Shown: positions 53,319 to 62,486, counted from the stretch's first letter. The stretch is DNA of 64,000 bases from Ectothiorhodospiraceae bacterium 2226 (GCA_013348725.1 CP054689.1:1476501-1540500); one strand, 5' to 3'. Translations and numbers: made by a program. The notes: a model not told the origin generated them from the sequence alone.

Positions 53319-56150
53319 TCAATAACGCTCCTGCATGTACAACCGCTTCGGATTGCCGCCGAAAATGCCGAAGCTCGCCCGTCCCTTTGGATTCTCGGCA
53401 CTCCCGCTACCGACCCAGTCGAACTTGAGCCAAGGTGCGCCGGCGTTGTCGAGATCCACAACGAGATCCACGCTGCCGTAGGCGTGTGGCGCTGCAAGTT
53501 CAATCGCACCTTCTCCATTGACCAATGCGATTCCGTCAATGGTGATGCTGCTGAGGTCTTCCTGGTAGGCTTCGTCCTTGACCGCGCCGAGGACGATGTC
53601 CGTGCACTGATCGTCTTGTTCGATCAGCCAGGTCGCGAGACCGCCGCCCAGATCCCGCCAACTCTCGATGCGCAGTGGCACGGGCAGGCCGAGTTGATCG
53701 GTGCCGTGCGCGTTGGCAACGCGCAGGCGTGCGCTGCGCACCTCGGTTTTGTCTTCGAGACCGGTTGCTGAGCTGATTCCGTCCGCGTCGACGGCGCGTA
53801 ACGTTAGGTCGTAGGGGAGGGTCTCCACGTCGTCGAAGGTGTACGTCACACCGGCGCCGGTGCCGGTGTCCCTGATGACGGAGGCGGTACCGTTTGCGAA
53901 TATGCTGGCCGCGAGCACATGGCCGCTGAGTCCTGTTTCGGCATCGTTTGCTGCATCCACGAGACGAACCTCCTGGGCGTAACCCAACGCGCCGTCGTAG
54001 TTCCTGGTCAGCCCCCCGCCGTGGCGCTGGGCATTAACGACTACCTCGCCGAGCGCCTGACCGCTGTAGGTCATGCCGGGGCTGTTGCTGCACCCGTGAT
54101 CCATTACCAACACGTCGAAGTAGCCCGGAGTAAAGCGCGCCGCCGGTACGAGATCAACCGAATTCATCGGCACATCCAAGTAATCCGGCGGCACGACACG
54201 CAGGATGTGTCGACCCACCTCCGACACGGCCTGATCGACCACGGTCGCCTGGCCACCCTCGACAGCGAAGGCAGTCACCGCCAGCGACCCCGGCTCACCA
54301 CCCGCGGGCTCGGCTAGCACGTGTTCGATCTGGATGTCGTCGAGCGCGAAACTCGGTGTGTGCAAGCCGGGCGAGATGCTTCCATCTGCGCATTGGGCGC
54401 GCACGTGCATGTCGAAGGGATACCCGGCCGCGTGCCGCCGATCAGGCGGGCTGGGCAAGCCGGCCGCGGTCATCGCGCCACCCCCGCCACTCGCATGCGC
54501 CTCGATGACCAGTTCGGGCACCGCCACGAAGGTACCGGCACCCTCCATCAGCAATTCGTCGTCGGCGAATCGTGTGTGCAGCGCAATGCGTCCGGCATCG
54601 GCATAGCTGAAGCTAAACGTCGCCTCGGCCGCTTCGTCGAACTCCAACTCGACGGGTGTGCCGGGCGAGACGCCACCGAGTTCGATCGGCGGGCTCTCCG
54701 TGTGAACATGCACGCCCCGTAGGCCGTCCGCCGGATCGCTGTACGTGTACCAAAAGCCGAGACTGGCCGTGCGTGACGCAAAACCGCCGTCGCCGATGCA
54801 GCGTTCCGGATTGCTGGGATCGGCCCGCACCGCACGGATGATTCCCTCGCCGACCGAGCACGCCGCGATGTTGGGAAGCTCGAGCGCAAAGCCCGCCTCA
54901 TGCACGGTGAACTGGCAGCCGCTCCCGGAAACGCATTGGCTCGCGGAGGCCGCGCCGGCGGCGCTCGCGCCCAAGGTGAGCACGCCGGGCGTCGGATGCC
55001 GGAGTGCGAGCAGGGCGCTGCCTGCGCTGACGGTGACGGTGGCGTCAGGCCATGCCTGTGGCGGGCTGAGGCTGACCTCCGTCGGATCGGTATGTAGCTT
55101 GGTACAGTCCGCGTTGGCGCACAACCTGACCACCACTGGCGTCGTTTGGCACGTTAAGCCGCTGCCGGGATGCTCCAGGCGAACGTGGTCGAGCGCGGGC
55201 ATTCCCGTGAAGTCCACATTGACGACATCCGCGTCTACGGGGCCGGGTACGAGATGGCTGTCTGGATCGAAGGTGTAACCTTGTAGCGCCGGGGTAACGG
55301 CGATGCTAGATGAGCCGTGCGTCACGCCGTCGAACAAAAAAACGCCTCCGGCATCGGTCGACACTTCCTGCGTATGACCGCCCTCGGCAGTAACCAGCAC
55401 GTTAGCGAGCGGCTCGCCATTGGCGTTGGTGACCGTTCCCGAGATCGTGTAGGTGGTGATCACGTAGCTGAGCCTCACCTCGCCGCGCGCGCCGCTGCCG
55501 CCGCTGCCACCGTCCCCACTGCCGCCGCCCCCGCCACCCGGCGCCGCGCCGTCGGCGCCATTCGCTCCCGATGCGCCGCCCGCGCCGCCCGCACCCTCGC
55601 CGCTGCCGCCGCTGCCGGGAACGTTCGCCGAACCGTCGCCACCGACCGAGCAGTTGAGGGGCGAACCGCCCCCGCCGCCGCCGGCGCGCATGTTTCCCCC
55701 GCCCTGCTGCCCCGTGCCACCACTGCACCCATTCGCAGTAACAGCGCCAAATGCCCCGCTGCCCCCTACGCCTGCGGCGGTGGAGTTGTCCGCCCCCCCC
55801 TGACCGCCCGGGGCGATCACGGGCGCGGCACCTCCGTCAGGGCCGAATTGCGACGTTCCCGCCGCCGCGCCGGCACCCCCACCGGCACCCACGATGATGC
55901 TATAGATGTCGCCGGCGACCACGGGCACCGTCGCCGCCGCATAAGCACCACCGCCACCGCCGCCGCCGCCATGGTTCCCGTTTGTGCCGCCGCCGCCACC
56001 GCCACCCCATACCTCCACGGTAACTTCGGTGACGCCCTCAGGGACGGTCCACGGCCCGCTGACGGTGAAGATCTCGGTTGTCTCGGCGCCGGCGACAAGC
56101 GGCGCGCCGAGCCATAACAGCGCGATCAACAGCGCGAGCCTAAGGTGCAT
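53319..56150 (-). CDS. mshQ: MshQ-like secreted protein with glycine-rich domain (putative pilus adhesin)
   Basis: 943 residues. Signal peptide (LALLIALLWLGAPLVAGA). Residues about 25-230 include long Gly/Ala/Ser tracts within a W-x-V-P-E-G-V-T-E-V-T-V-E-V-W-G-G-G framework, a glycine-rich domain seen in adhesin-like proteins. Then a carboxypeptidase-regulatory-like Ig fold (S-G-T-V-T-N-A-N-G-E-P-L-A-N-V-L-V). The C-terminal half has the MshQ/DUF6701 pattern (R-L-R-V-A-N-A-H-G, D-D-Q-C-T, and F-G-I-F-G-G-N-P-K-R-L-Y near the end). Last gene of the msh operon, overlapping mshP by 11 bases. Probably exposed at the pilus tip or cell surface. Confidence 0.82.
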   Translation of the reverse strand: MHLRLALLIALLWLGAPLVAGAETTEIFTVSGPWTVPEGVTEVTVEVWGGGGGGGTNGNHGGGGGGGGAYAAATVPVVAGDIYSIIVGAGGGAGAAAGTSQFGPDGGAAPVIAPGGQGGADNSTAAGVGGSGAFGAVTANGCSGGTGQQGGGNMRAGGGGGGSPLNCSVGGDGSANVPGSGGSGEGAGGAGGASGANGADGAAPGGGGGGSGDGGSGGSGARGEVRLSYVITTYTISGTVTNANGEPLANVLVTAEGGHTQEVSTDAGGVFLFDGVTHGSSSIAVTPALQGYTFDPDSHLVPGPVDADVVNVDFTGMPALDHVRLEHPGSGLTCQTTPVVVRLCANADCTKLHTDPTEVSLSPPQAWPDATVTVSAGSALLALRHPTPGVLTLGASAAGAASASQCVSGSGCQFTVHEAGFALELPNIAACSVGEGIIRAVRADPSNPERCIGDGGFASRTASLGFWYTYSDPADGLRGVHVHTESPPIELGGVSPGTPVELEFDEAAEATFSFSYADAGRIALHTRFADDELLMEGAGTFVAVPELVIEAHASGGGGAMTAAGLPSPPDRRHAAGYPFDMHVRAQCADGSISPGLHTPSFALDDIQIEHVLAEPAGGEPGSLAVTAFAVEGGQATVVDQAVSEVGRHILRVVPPDYLDVPMNSVDLVPAARFTPGYFDVLVMDHGCSNSPGMTYSGQALGEVVVNAQRHGGGLTRNYDGALGYAQEVRLVDAANDAETGLSGHVLAASIFANGTASVIRDTGTGAGVTYTFDDVETLPYDLTLRAVDADGISSATGLEDKTEVRSARLRVANAHGTDQLGLPVPLRIESWRDLGGGLATWLIEQDDQCTDIVLGAVKDEAYQEDLSSITIDGIALVNGEGAIELAAPHAYGSVDLVVDLDNAGAPWLKFDWVGSGSAENPKGRASFGIFGGNPKRLYMQERY

Positions 56151-56538
56151 CGGTCACCACCACGCTGATACTGCGGGAGACATAAGCGGCGTCGCCGGGA
56201 ACCCCGGAGGTGGCGACCGCGCCGATCGTGTAGATGTTGAACGTGTTGTTCGCCTCCGTGTGCGGGCTGCTTTCGCAGGAGACGGTGACCGCAAAACCCG
56301 CCACCCCCCCGTGCATGAGCGACAGCGCGCTGCTGGCGGCGCAGCTGCCCCCGACCAGCGCTTGGTAGGTGCCCCATTCGATGCCCGCGTGGGCGGCGGT
56401 GTAGGCCTGCGCCCCCTTCACGCCCAGCAGCGTGGTGTAGTGCTGGGTGCTGGAAAGCGTGACCATGTACGCGCCGAGCCCGGTCAGCACGACGACCAGG
56501 AAAAGAACGGAGACCAGCGCGAAGCCGTGATGCCTCAT
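56140..56538 (-). CDS. mshP: MSHA minor pilus protein MshP
   Basis: 132 residues. N-terminal hydrophobic helix (GFALVSVLFLVVVLTGLGAY) of PilX/MshP type without the usual Glu5. The soluble part has H-A-G-I-E-W-G and two cysteines. Probably a minor pseudopilin priming assembly. It overlaps mshO by four bases. Confidence 0.8.
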   Translation of the reverse strand: MRHHGFALVSVLFLVVVLTGLGAYMVTLSSTQHYTTLLGVKGAQAYTAAHAGIEWGTYQALVGGSCAASSALSLMHGGVAGFAVTVSCESSPHTEANNTFNIYTIGAVATSGVPGDAAYVSRSISVVVTDAP

Positions 56539-57383
56539 GGCGCGTTGTCCACGTGCATCTGATGCAACAGCGTGATGGTCTCGCCGGCGTCGGTGAGGGT
56601 GATGCGTGCGGTCACAAGCCCAGAGCGTGTCGCCGTGCCCGGCGAATAGCTGAATGCGCAGCCGCCCACGTTCTCGGTCACCAATGCGCCGGGAGGCGGT
56701 GAATCGGGCGGCAGATAACCGACGTGGCGGCGCATCTCCCCATCGCCGCAGCTGTAACGCACCGCGGTGTCAACCAGAAAGATACGCCGGTAGGGAGACT
56801 GCAGCGCGAACTGGTGACCGGGCGCGAGCGTGACGGCCTGTTCGCCGGGTACATCGTCGGCCTCTATGTTGATGATCGTTCCGGGTGGAGTGACAACCGC
56901 ATCGCCGGTCCAGGCATCGGCGCCGGGAATGCCCAGGTTGTAAACCACCAGCCGATAGTTGTCCGCGCTCGCGATCGTCGGAAAGGGACCTTGGATATTA
57001 AACGCGGTATCCGCCTGGTTGAACTGCAGACGCTTGTCGGCGGACGCCGCACCGGGCCCCGGGCTCGAGCGATAGCGCCCACCGGCCAGGGTATTGAGCA
57101 TTTCCAAGGTGTCGTCGCCCGTGATCCGCACGCTGTTCGGGACCGCGCGCCGTACGTCGCGCGCCATGCGCCGCAGCGCCATCTCCGCCGCGTCGACCAA
57201 TTCCGCGCGCCGATGTTGCGCCTCCCATGCCTCAACCGGTCCGCGGATGAACACCGAGACCCCGGCGGCGATGATGCCGGCGATCACGATGACGATCACC
57301 AGTTCGACGAGTGTGAAGCCGCGCGGCGTGGTCGCGCGGCCGCCCTTGCGCAGGCGCGGCGCCGAAAGCGTGCCCCTGCTCAT
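56535..57383 (-). CDS. mshO: MSHA minor pilin MshO
   Basis: 282 residues. The prepilin site [16 protein letters not shown] is about 22 residues in, unusually far, after a basic leader. Then E-A-W-E-A-Q-H-R-R-A-E-L-V-D-A-A-E and R-R-M-A-R-D-V-R-R-A-V-P-N-S, typical of PilW/MshO-type large minor pilins. Two cysteine pairs may form disulfides. It overlaps both neighbours by four bases. Confidence 0.85.
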   Translation of the reverse strand: MSRGTLSAPRLRKGGRATTPRGFTLVELVIVIVIAGIIAAGVSVFIRGPVEAWEAQHRRAELVDAAEMALRRMARDVRRAVPNSVRITGDDTLEMLNTLAGGRYRSSPGPGAASADKRLQFNQADTAFNIQGPFPTIASADNYRLVVYNLGIPGADAWTGDAVVTPPGTIINIEADDVPGEQAVTLAPGHQFALQSPYRRIFLVDTAVRYSCGDGEMRRHVGYLPPDSPPPGALVTENVGGCAFSYSPGTATRSGLVTARITLTDAGETITLLHQMHVDNAP

Positions 57384-57832
57384 TCGTAGTTCGTCCGGTA
57401 GCCGGTCAATTGCACGGAGTGCCCGCTAGTGTGGCTGACCTTCACGTCGATGCGCGCGACATCACTGCCCGGGATGCCCCCCAAACCCTCCGACGGATCT
57501 GCGGTGACCTCCACTCGCACGTTGTATCCTGCCAGACCGAGCGCGTTGCCGAACTGGTCGGTCGGTGGTTCGTCCAGTCCGTCGTAGTCGAAGATGTCGT
57601 CGAAGTTCGCGCGCACCCCAGTTTCGGGTCCGACCGTGAAAGGGCGAAGCAGCACCTCCTCCATATACGCCTCGGCGATGGCGCCGGCCTGCTGCTGAAT
57701 CATGGGATCGGCGCTGCGCGCCACGGTGGTGGTGAAGACCAGCAGTACGCCGGAGACGGCGACGCCCATCACGACGATGGCGATGATCAGCTCGACGAGG
57801 GTAAGGCCTCGCTGAAGGCGGGGCGCGCTCAT
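57380..57832 (-). CDS. mshD: MSHA minor pilin MshD
   Basis: 150 residues. Prepilin site [16 protein letters not shown] after a short leader, then [12 protein letters not shown] as in PilV/MshD. The C-terminal part is a beta domain with no cysteine. It overlaps mshC and mshO by four bases each. Confidence 0.85.
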   Translation of the reverse strand: MSAPRLQRGLTLVELIIAIVVMGVAVSGVLLVFTTTVARSADPMIQQQAGAIAEAYMEEVLLRPFTVGPETGVRANFDDIFDYDGLDEPPTDQFGNALGLAGYNVRVEVTADPSEGLGGIPGSDVARIDVKVSHTSGHSVQLTGYRTNYE

Positions 57833-58257
57833 TTGGTCTGCACGTAGCCGGTGGCGCCGATGACGTTGAAGCTGCGGCTGCCGACGGTCACCGCCACGTC
57901 GCCGCCCGCCGCGCCCAGCGCATCGAAGGTGATGTTCGCGGCGCTGAGCGCAACGCCGCTGGGGGCGCTGCCCGCAAACGTGCCGGCGCGCGCGGGGTGC
58001 GGCACCGGCCCCGAGCAGTCCGAGGCGAGGCTATAGCCGCCGGCGCCGATGTTGACGTGGACGTCGCAGCCGCTCGCGACTGCGAGCTTCTGTGCGTAGC
58101 GCGTGGCCGCCACCAGTTCGTCGTAGAAACCGCGCGCTTCGAACGCGGTCCTGTCGAAGAACCTCGGCATGGCCACCACTGCCAAGATCCCCAAGATGAC
58201 GAGGACCGTGATCAGCTCGACGAGCGTGAAGCCGCGTTGTGGACGTCGGTCTTGCAT
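57829..58257 (-). CDS. mshC: MSHA minor pilin MshC
   Basis: 142 residues from the ATG at 58257, chosen because it gives a short leader before the prepilin site [16 protein letters not shown]; an earlier start at 58314 is possible. GspH-like: [24 protein letters not shown]. Two cysteines. It follows the ligase gene by 77 bases. Confidence 0.85.
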   Translation of the reverse strand: MQDRRPQRGFTLVELITVLVILGILAVVAMPRFFDRTAFEARGFYDELVAATRYAQKLAVASGCDVHVNIGAGGYSLASDCSGPVPHPARAGTFAGSAPSGVALSAANITFDALGAAGGDVAVTVGSRSFNVIGATGYVQTK

Positions 58258-58334
58258 CTGTGCCCTGATTACCACCTGAACTTCCGAGTCATCGAACTCG
58301 GAAAGATCGAGCATCCGTGCAGCGGACCTGCGCC

Positions 58335-60212
58335 TCAGTCGGCGGGTATACGCTCTAGTGCCTGGTCATCCCCTAGCCGCTGCGCGAGTGCGCGGGTGAC
58401 GTCCAGATATTCCTTGCGTGTGTGGCGAGGATACCAGAAGTGCCTGGCGGCCATGAGAACCTGCAGTGCGCCTTCCGGATCGCCTCGTGCCTCCAGCCGT
58501 TCGGCCAACAGAAGGCGCCCGGAAAGCGTCCGGGGATCGCGCGCCAGGGCAGCGCGCAAGTGCTGCTCGGCAGCCAGTTCAGGCTCCGACACCAGCCCCA
58601 GGCGTCCGCCGGCGAGCGCCAACTGCGCGTTCAGCTCGTACCCCCAAGGGCGATAGGGGTTCAAGCGCAGCGCCGCTTCGGTGTCGGCGACGACAAAGCG
58701 GTAGGCGTCGGGAGCCATAGGATTGTCCGCCGCATCGTCGGGCGCGAGGACGCTGCGGTAAAGGATTTGCCCCCGATGTAGACGCAAGGCGTCTGCGCCC
58801 GGCCACCAGGCAATGGCTTGCGTGGCCGCGCCGAACGCTGCTGAGTAGTCTCCCGCGCGCTCGGCCTCGGACGCGCTCATGTGGTAGCGAAAGCCTACGG
58901 CGGTCGTTACTGCATGCGCGGTCAGCAACAGCCCCAGGCCTGCGGCGACTAGCGCGCCAATGCGCGTCGCGCTGCGGATGGGTTGCAGCGTGACGCCGCG
59001 TGCCGCGGGCGCGACGAGCCCGAGCGCGAGGCCGGACAGTAAGAGTATGACCGCGATGGAAAAGTTAAAGGTAAACAGCGCGTGGACCGCCACCCCGATC
59101 ACGCCCGCTATCAGCCACGCGCTGCCGGACGGCGCGGGCGTCTCTTTCTGCCGGAAGACCGTCCCGAGGGCCAGCGCGAGCACGCCCATGAACAGCAAGG
59201 CGGCCGGAATGCCTCCGGCGTAGGCGAACGCGAGCACGTCGTTGTGTGCGTGGAAGCCCGCGCTCGCGTCCAGTGGATCCCGATGCGGGGGCCACAGCAT
59301 GAACAGGGTACCCGGCCCATGGCCGAGCCATGGGCTCTCCGCAATCAGCGGAAGGAGACTTTGCCAGATGACGAACCGGGAAGCGCCCGCCAGCTCCGGT
59401 TCGCCCAAGGTGGCGATGCGGGCAAACATGAAGCCACTCGTGGTGGCGCTGGCGAGCAGGAAACCGAGCACCGCGCCGCCCAGGAACCCTAACAGGACCG
59501 GGGAGCGGCGGTAGGCGGGCCGCAGCAGCGCAAGGACGATCAGGCCCGCCAAGGCGCCCAGTATGGCGCCGCGACTTCCGACCAGGCCCAGCACCCAGAA
59601 CACAGGCGCCGCCGCGGCGCCTGCCAAGGCCGCCAGTACAAGCGGGCGTGGCCGCAGCCGTGCTTCGAAACAATGCAGCGCGGCGCCCCAGAACATGCTG
59701 GTAAGAAACAGGAACGCGACGAAGTTGTTGCGGTTGAGGAACGGTCCGCTCGGCAGTGGATCCCCAAGAAAAAACGCGCGCACCGCGAGCAGTGCAAACA
59801 CGCTGCCGGTGGCGCCGACCACCAGAAAAAGTAAGGTGGTGAGGCCGGCGTGAGGCGCGAGCGCGCGCGCGAGCGCATAGCCCAAGAACAGCAAGCCCAG
59901 CCTCAGCATCTCGGCGCCGCTCACCAGGGGTATGGGCGAGGCCAGCGCGGCCATCACCAGCCACCCGCCGAACAGCAGCATGAGGACATCGAGCGCGGTG
60001 GGCGGGGTCCACCGGGTATGCCGCCCGCGCAGGTGTGCTGCGATCAAAGCAGTTACTACCAGCACGAACGCCGCCGCCAGGACGTCATGCCGTTGTCCCG
60101 TGTGGAAGACGGCAAACCAGATGCCGATCGTCAGCAGCAGTAGCGCGGCGGCGGAGGCGACCGTGGTCCGGAACGAAGGCGGGGGAAGGCTGGTGTCAGA
60201 CGAAGATGGCAC
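58335..60212 (-). CDS. Wzy/PglL-type O-antigen or pilin glycan ligase with TPR-like tail
   Basis: 625 residues. About 11 membrane helices up to residue about 450, with Wzy_C-type motifs [20 protein letters not shown] and the periplasmic loop [15 protein letters not shown]. The last about 150 residues are helical repeats (TPR-like; [15 protein letters not shown]). This family transfers lipid-linked glycan to LPS (WaaL) or to pilins (PglL/TfpO). Lying between the major pilin mshA and mshC, on the same strand and after the mshA hairpin, it is likely a pilin-directed ligase; that is inference. Confidence 0.78.
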   Translation of the reverse strand: MPSSSDTSLPPPSFRTTVASAAALLLLTIGIWFAVFHTGQRHDVLAAAFVLVVTALIAAHLRGRHTRWTPPTALDVLMLLFGGWLVMAALASPIPLVSGAEMLRLGLLFLGYALARALAPHAGLTTLLFLVVGATGSVFALLAVRAFFLGDPLPSGPFLNRNNFVAFLFLTSMFWGAALHCFEARLRPRPLVLAALAGAAAAPVFWVLGLVGSRGAILGALAGLIVLALLRPAYRRSPVLLGFLGGAVLGFLLASATTSGFMFARIATLGEPELAGASRFVIWQSLLPLIAESPWLGHGPGTLFMLWPPHRDPLDASAGFHAHNDVLAFAYAGGIPAALLFMGVLALALGTVFRQKETPAPSGSAWLIAGVIGVAVHALFTFNFSIAVILLLSGLALGLVAPAARGVTLQPIRSATRIGALVAAGLGLLLTAHAVTTAVGFRYHMSASEAERAGDYSAAFGAATQAIAWWPGADALRLHRGQILYRSVLAPDDAADNPMAPDAYRFVVADTEAALRLNPYRPWGYELNAQLALAGGRLGLVSEPELAAEQHLRAALARDPRTLSGRLLLAERLEARGDPEGALQVLMAARHFWYPRHTRKEYLDVTRALAQRLGDDQALERIPAD

Positions 60213-60240
60213 GACGACGCGCCGAACAAGGGGAGCAAAG

Positions 60241-60268
60241 CAAGGCGCCCACCGAAGTGGGCGCCTTG
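60241..60268 (-). terminator. Hairpin after mshA (terminator or attenuator)
   Basis: A perfect 12-bp stem with arms CAAGGCGCCCAC and GTGGGCGCCTTG and a UUCG loop on the minus strand, 12 bases after the mshA stop. The T tract is weak (CTTTGCTC), so it may stop most transcripts and let some read into the downstream ligase and minor-pilin genes, giving more pilin than assembly proteins. Confidence 0.75.
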
Positions 60269-60280
60269 CAGAGCGGCGCT

Positions 60281-60652
60281 TTAGCTAACACCGTGGCCGA
60301 TGAAGGTGGCCTGGTGACCGGTGCCGGTACGGTTGACAGTGCACTCCTTGGATTCGCCCGCAGCGAGAGCTTCCGGATCGATGTCATACTTGGCCGGATC
60401 CCAACCCTCGACAAGCGCGGAAATTTCGTCGCAGTCGCCGATACTTGTGCCCTTCGCGCTGTCGAGTTTGTTCTGCGCGAAGTTGAGGGCCGAGCCGGCC
60501 CCGAGAGCCCCGGCGGTCGCCTTCACGGCGGCAACTTCGGCCTCGTCCGACAGGTCGATGAACTTCGGAATCGCCACCGCGGCCAGGATGCCGAGGATGA
60601 CGATGACCATGATGAGTTCGATGAGGGTGAAGCCCGATTGCTGTTTCTTCAT
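60281..60652 (-). CDS. mshA: MSHA-type major pilin
   Basis: 123 residues. Type IV pilin with leader MKKQQSG and cleavage before F-T-L-I-E-L-I-M-V-I-V-I-L-G-I-L-A-A-V-A-I-P-K-F; Glu5 is present. The globular part is short, with a cysteine pair (G-D-C-D-E and K-E-C-T-V) for the C-terminal disulfide loop. The start is fixed by the leader. It has a promoter about 130 bases upstream and a terminator-like hairpin right after it. Confidence 0.93.
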   Translation of the reverse strand: MKKQQSGFTLIELIMVIVILGILAAVAIPKFIDLSDEAEVAAVKATAGALGAGSALNFAQNKLDSAKGTSIGDCDEISALVEGWDPAKYDIDPEALAAGESKECTVNRTGTGHQATFIGHGVS

Positions 60653-60671
60653 TGTTGGAACCCCAGGTGAG

Positions 60672-60687
60672 GCGGGCGCGCCCGCCT
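60672..60687. other. GC palindrome in the mshA leader
   Basis: GGCGGGCGCGCCCGCC, a perfect 16-base palindrome, 20 bases upstream of the mshA ATG. On the plus strand it is followed by TTTTCGTT and so resembles a terminator pointing rightward. In mshA mRNA it would be a 5' hairpin near the ribosome site. Confidence 0.55.
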
Positions 60688-60782
60688 TTTCGTTATTCGC
60701 CGCCGGTGCGCCGGCCTTGGCACCGCGATGCCTCGTGCATGCGCCCGGTGGATCGTTGTCCCGCCTTTGCGGTTACGGACGA

Positions 60783-60811
60783 CTTATACCCAGTTTTCGC
60801 AAGTGGGACAA
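60783..60811 (-). promoter_or_regulatory. Sigma70-type promoter for mshA
   Basis: Minus strand TTGTCC, 17 bases, TATAAG. Each box has four or five matches to consensus and the spacing is ideal. It points at mshA with a leader of about 125 bases. No sigma54 element was found here. Confidence 0.7.
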
Positions 60812-60943
60812 GCGTAACGGACCCAAAAAAGCAAGGAAACGCCGCACGTTTCTAGTTGGGGAAATTGCGCCCTTGCCAGCGCCACTCGCTCGACGCGAAG
60901 CGCCCGAAAGGTCCGGCATTGATGCGTCAGCACCTCGGCGCAC

Positions 60944-61558
60944 CTACGGGCCGGCGGTGCCGGCAACCGCGATCAGCAGCCCGATCAGAATGAGCGCCGC
61001 CCCGGTCGCGCGCGGGTGACGCTCGACCCAACGCGTCGGGCCGTCGCGCGGGCGGTTGAGCGCGGCGAGCGCCGCGTCGGTGTTGATCCAGCGGTCGGCC
61101 ACCGCCTCCAACGGCCGCAGCAGGCTGGGCCGCAAGTAGAGCAGCGGGCCGAGCAGCAGCGCGAGGCCCGCCGCGAGCGCAACGAGCACCAGCAGGACCT
61201 GGGCGCTGAGGGCGGCGAGCAGCGGCGAGAGGCCGAAGGCGGCGGCGATGGCGTCGTCCCAGCCGGCGGTGCGTTGGACGAGCAGGGTGTACAGCAGTAC
61301 CGCCCCGGCCAGTACGAGCAGCGCGCCCACCGCGCGGTGGTGACGATAGAAGAAACGGCCGGAATGGCGCCGGCGGTTGAGCTGCTCGGCCAGGCGGTCG
61401 GCGGACACCCACACGCTCAGCCGACGATCCAGGCGTAGCGCGGCGGCGGGGGCGAGCGCGAGCCACACGCCCAGCGCGGCCGACAACGCGCCGATGGCGA
61501 GCGCGAGTGCGCCCCAGTGGGCGAGCAGCCAATGTCCGAGGGTGGCGCCGAATTGCAC
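60944..61558 (-). CDS. Hypothetical membrane protein in the msh locus
   Basis: 204 residues with about four transmembrane helices (LALAIGALSAALGVWLALAP, AVGALLVLAGAVLLYTLLV, VLLVLVALAAGLALLLGPLL and a C-terminal one). Between them are charged stretches such as F-Y-R-H-H-R-A and D-R-W-I-N-T-D-A-A-L. No family recognised. It lies where mshB is found in Vibrio, but it has no prepilin motif and is not MshB. The mshA promoter lies downstream of it, so it may be transcribed separately. Confidence 0.65.
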   Translation of the reverse strand: MQFGATLGHWLLAHWGALALAIGALSAALGVWLALAPAAALRLDRRLSVWVSADRLAEQLNRRRHSGRFFYRHHRAVGALLVLAGAVLLYTLLVQRTAGWDDAIAAAFGLSPLLAALSAQVLLVLVALAAGLALLLGPLLYLRPSLLRPLEAVADRWINTDAALAALNRPRDGPTRWVERHPRATGAALILIGLLIAVAGTAGP

Positions 61559-61605
61559 GGTGTCGCTCCAGCTAAGCGGCGAATGATCGCCTCGTTCGTA
61601 CGCTC

Positions 61606-61698
61606 GTAGGGCGCATTAAGCGCAGCGCAATGCGCCGGCGGCGGGTGGGTGTCCGTACCGCCCCCTGGCGCAATGCGATGGCGCCTACTGCGCCCTAC
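61606..61698. repeat. Intergenic inverted-repeat element, copy 1
   Basis: 93 bases with perfect 10-bp ends GTAGGGCGCA and TGCGCCCTAC and internal inverted GCGCAATGCGCC motifs. It is alike to the copy at 61837-61928 over both arms. The form is that of a small non-coding MITE/REP-like element. No open frame. Confidence 0.8.
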
Positions 61699-61836
61699 GG
61701 TGTCTGTGCGCTTCTCCCTCCCGCTAGCGGGCGCGGCCGGTGGATGTGGGGCTCACCGCGGGCGCTGTTACCGCCTGCGGCGGCCCCCTCATCCCTCCTC
61801 CGCTTTGCGAGGGAGGGGCGAATAATCGTCACGCTC

Positions 61837-61928
61837 GTAGGGCGCATTAAGCGGCAGCGCAATGCGCCATGGGCGCGTGGCATACCCACCGGCTGCTGGC
61901 GCAATGCGCTGCGCTTATTGCGCCCTAC
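61837..61928. repeat. Intergenic inverted-repeat element, copy 2
   Basis: 92 bases, same ends and arms as copy 1 (GTAGGGCGCATTAAGCG at the left, GCGCTTATTGCGCCCTAC at the right), in the same orientation, with a different middle. It ends just 8 bases before the mshF stop codon on the other side. Confidence 0.8.
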
Positions 61929-61936
61929 GGGCCGAG

Positions 61937-62479
61937 TTAGAGGTTCCAGCGGTAGGCGTCCAGCGTGCGCAGACGCACGCCGTGCACGCCCTCGCCGTCC
62001 GCCACTTCCACCCGCAGGCGCACGCGCGCGGGCCCTTCGGCCTCGCTTTCGAAATAGTGCGCATGGCGCACGCGGTAGACGAGTTCGCGGCGGTCGCCGT
62101 CGAAATACCACAGGCCGCCGTCCACCGCCGCGGGATCGGCGTCGTGCAGCGTGCCCAAGTGGCGCCGCGGCGGCGCGCCCGGCTCGGCGGGCCCCAGCAA
62201 GGGGTGGCGCGGCCCGGTCTGCATGAGTTGCATCGGGTCGGAGCCGGCCAAGGCCGGGATGCGCGCGATGTCGCCCTGGGCATGGGCGACCAGGGCCTCG
62301 ACCAACAGCGCGGTGCGCAGATTGTTGATGGTGACCTGCAGGGCGACCTCCTCGGCCTGGGCACCCAGGGCATCTAGGCGCTGGTGGCCGCCGTACACCA
62401 ACGCCCCGAACACCATCGCCACCAGGGCGAGTTCCAGGCGGGTGAGTTGGCGCCGGGCGAGGTCGGTGAGCAGAGGCAT
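61937..62479 (-). CDS. mshF: MSHA biogenesis protein MshF-like
   Basis: 180 residues. One N-terminal hydrophobic helix (LTRLELALVAMVFGALVYGG) without a prepilin cleavage site, and a periplasmic domain ending in L-R-T-L-D-A-Y-R-W-N-L. Such proteins stand in the mshF position after mshG. The name rests mostly on location and architecture. Seven bases after mshG. Confidence 0.7.
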   Translation of the reverse strand: MPLLTDLARRQLTRLELALVAMVFGALVYGGHQRLDALGAQAEEVALQVTINNLRTALLVEALVAHAQGDIARIPALAGSDPMQLMQTGPRHPLLGPAEPGAPPRRHLGTLHDADPAAVDGGLWYFDGDRRELVYRVRHAHYFESEAEGPARVRLRVEVADGEGVHGVRLRTLDAYRWNL

Positions 62480-62486
62480 GCGGTGC

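Noticed and set aside
55480-56020. CRISPR or microsatellite array in the GC-rich repeats.
   Set aside because: The repeats are irregular GGC/GGT/GCC codons for glycine and alanine inside one intact mshQ frame, without constant spacers.
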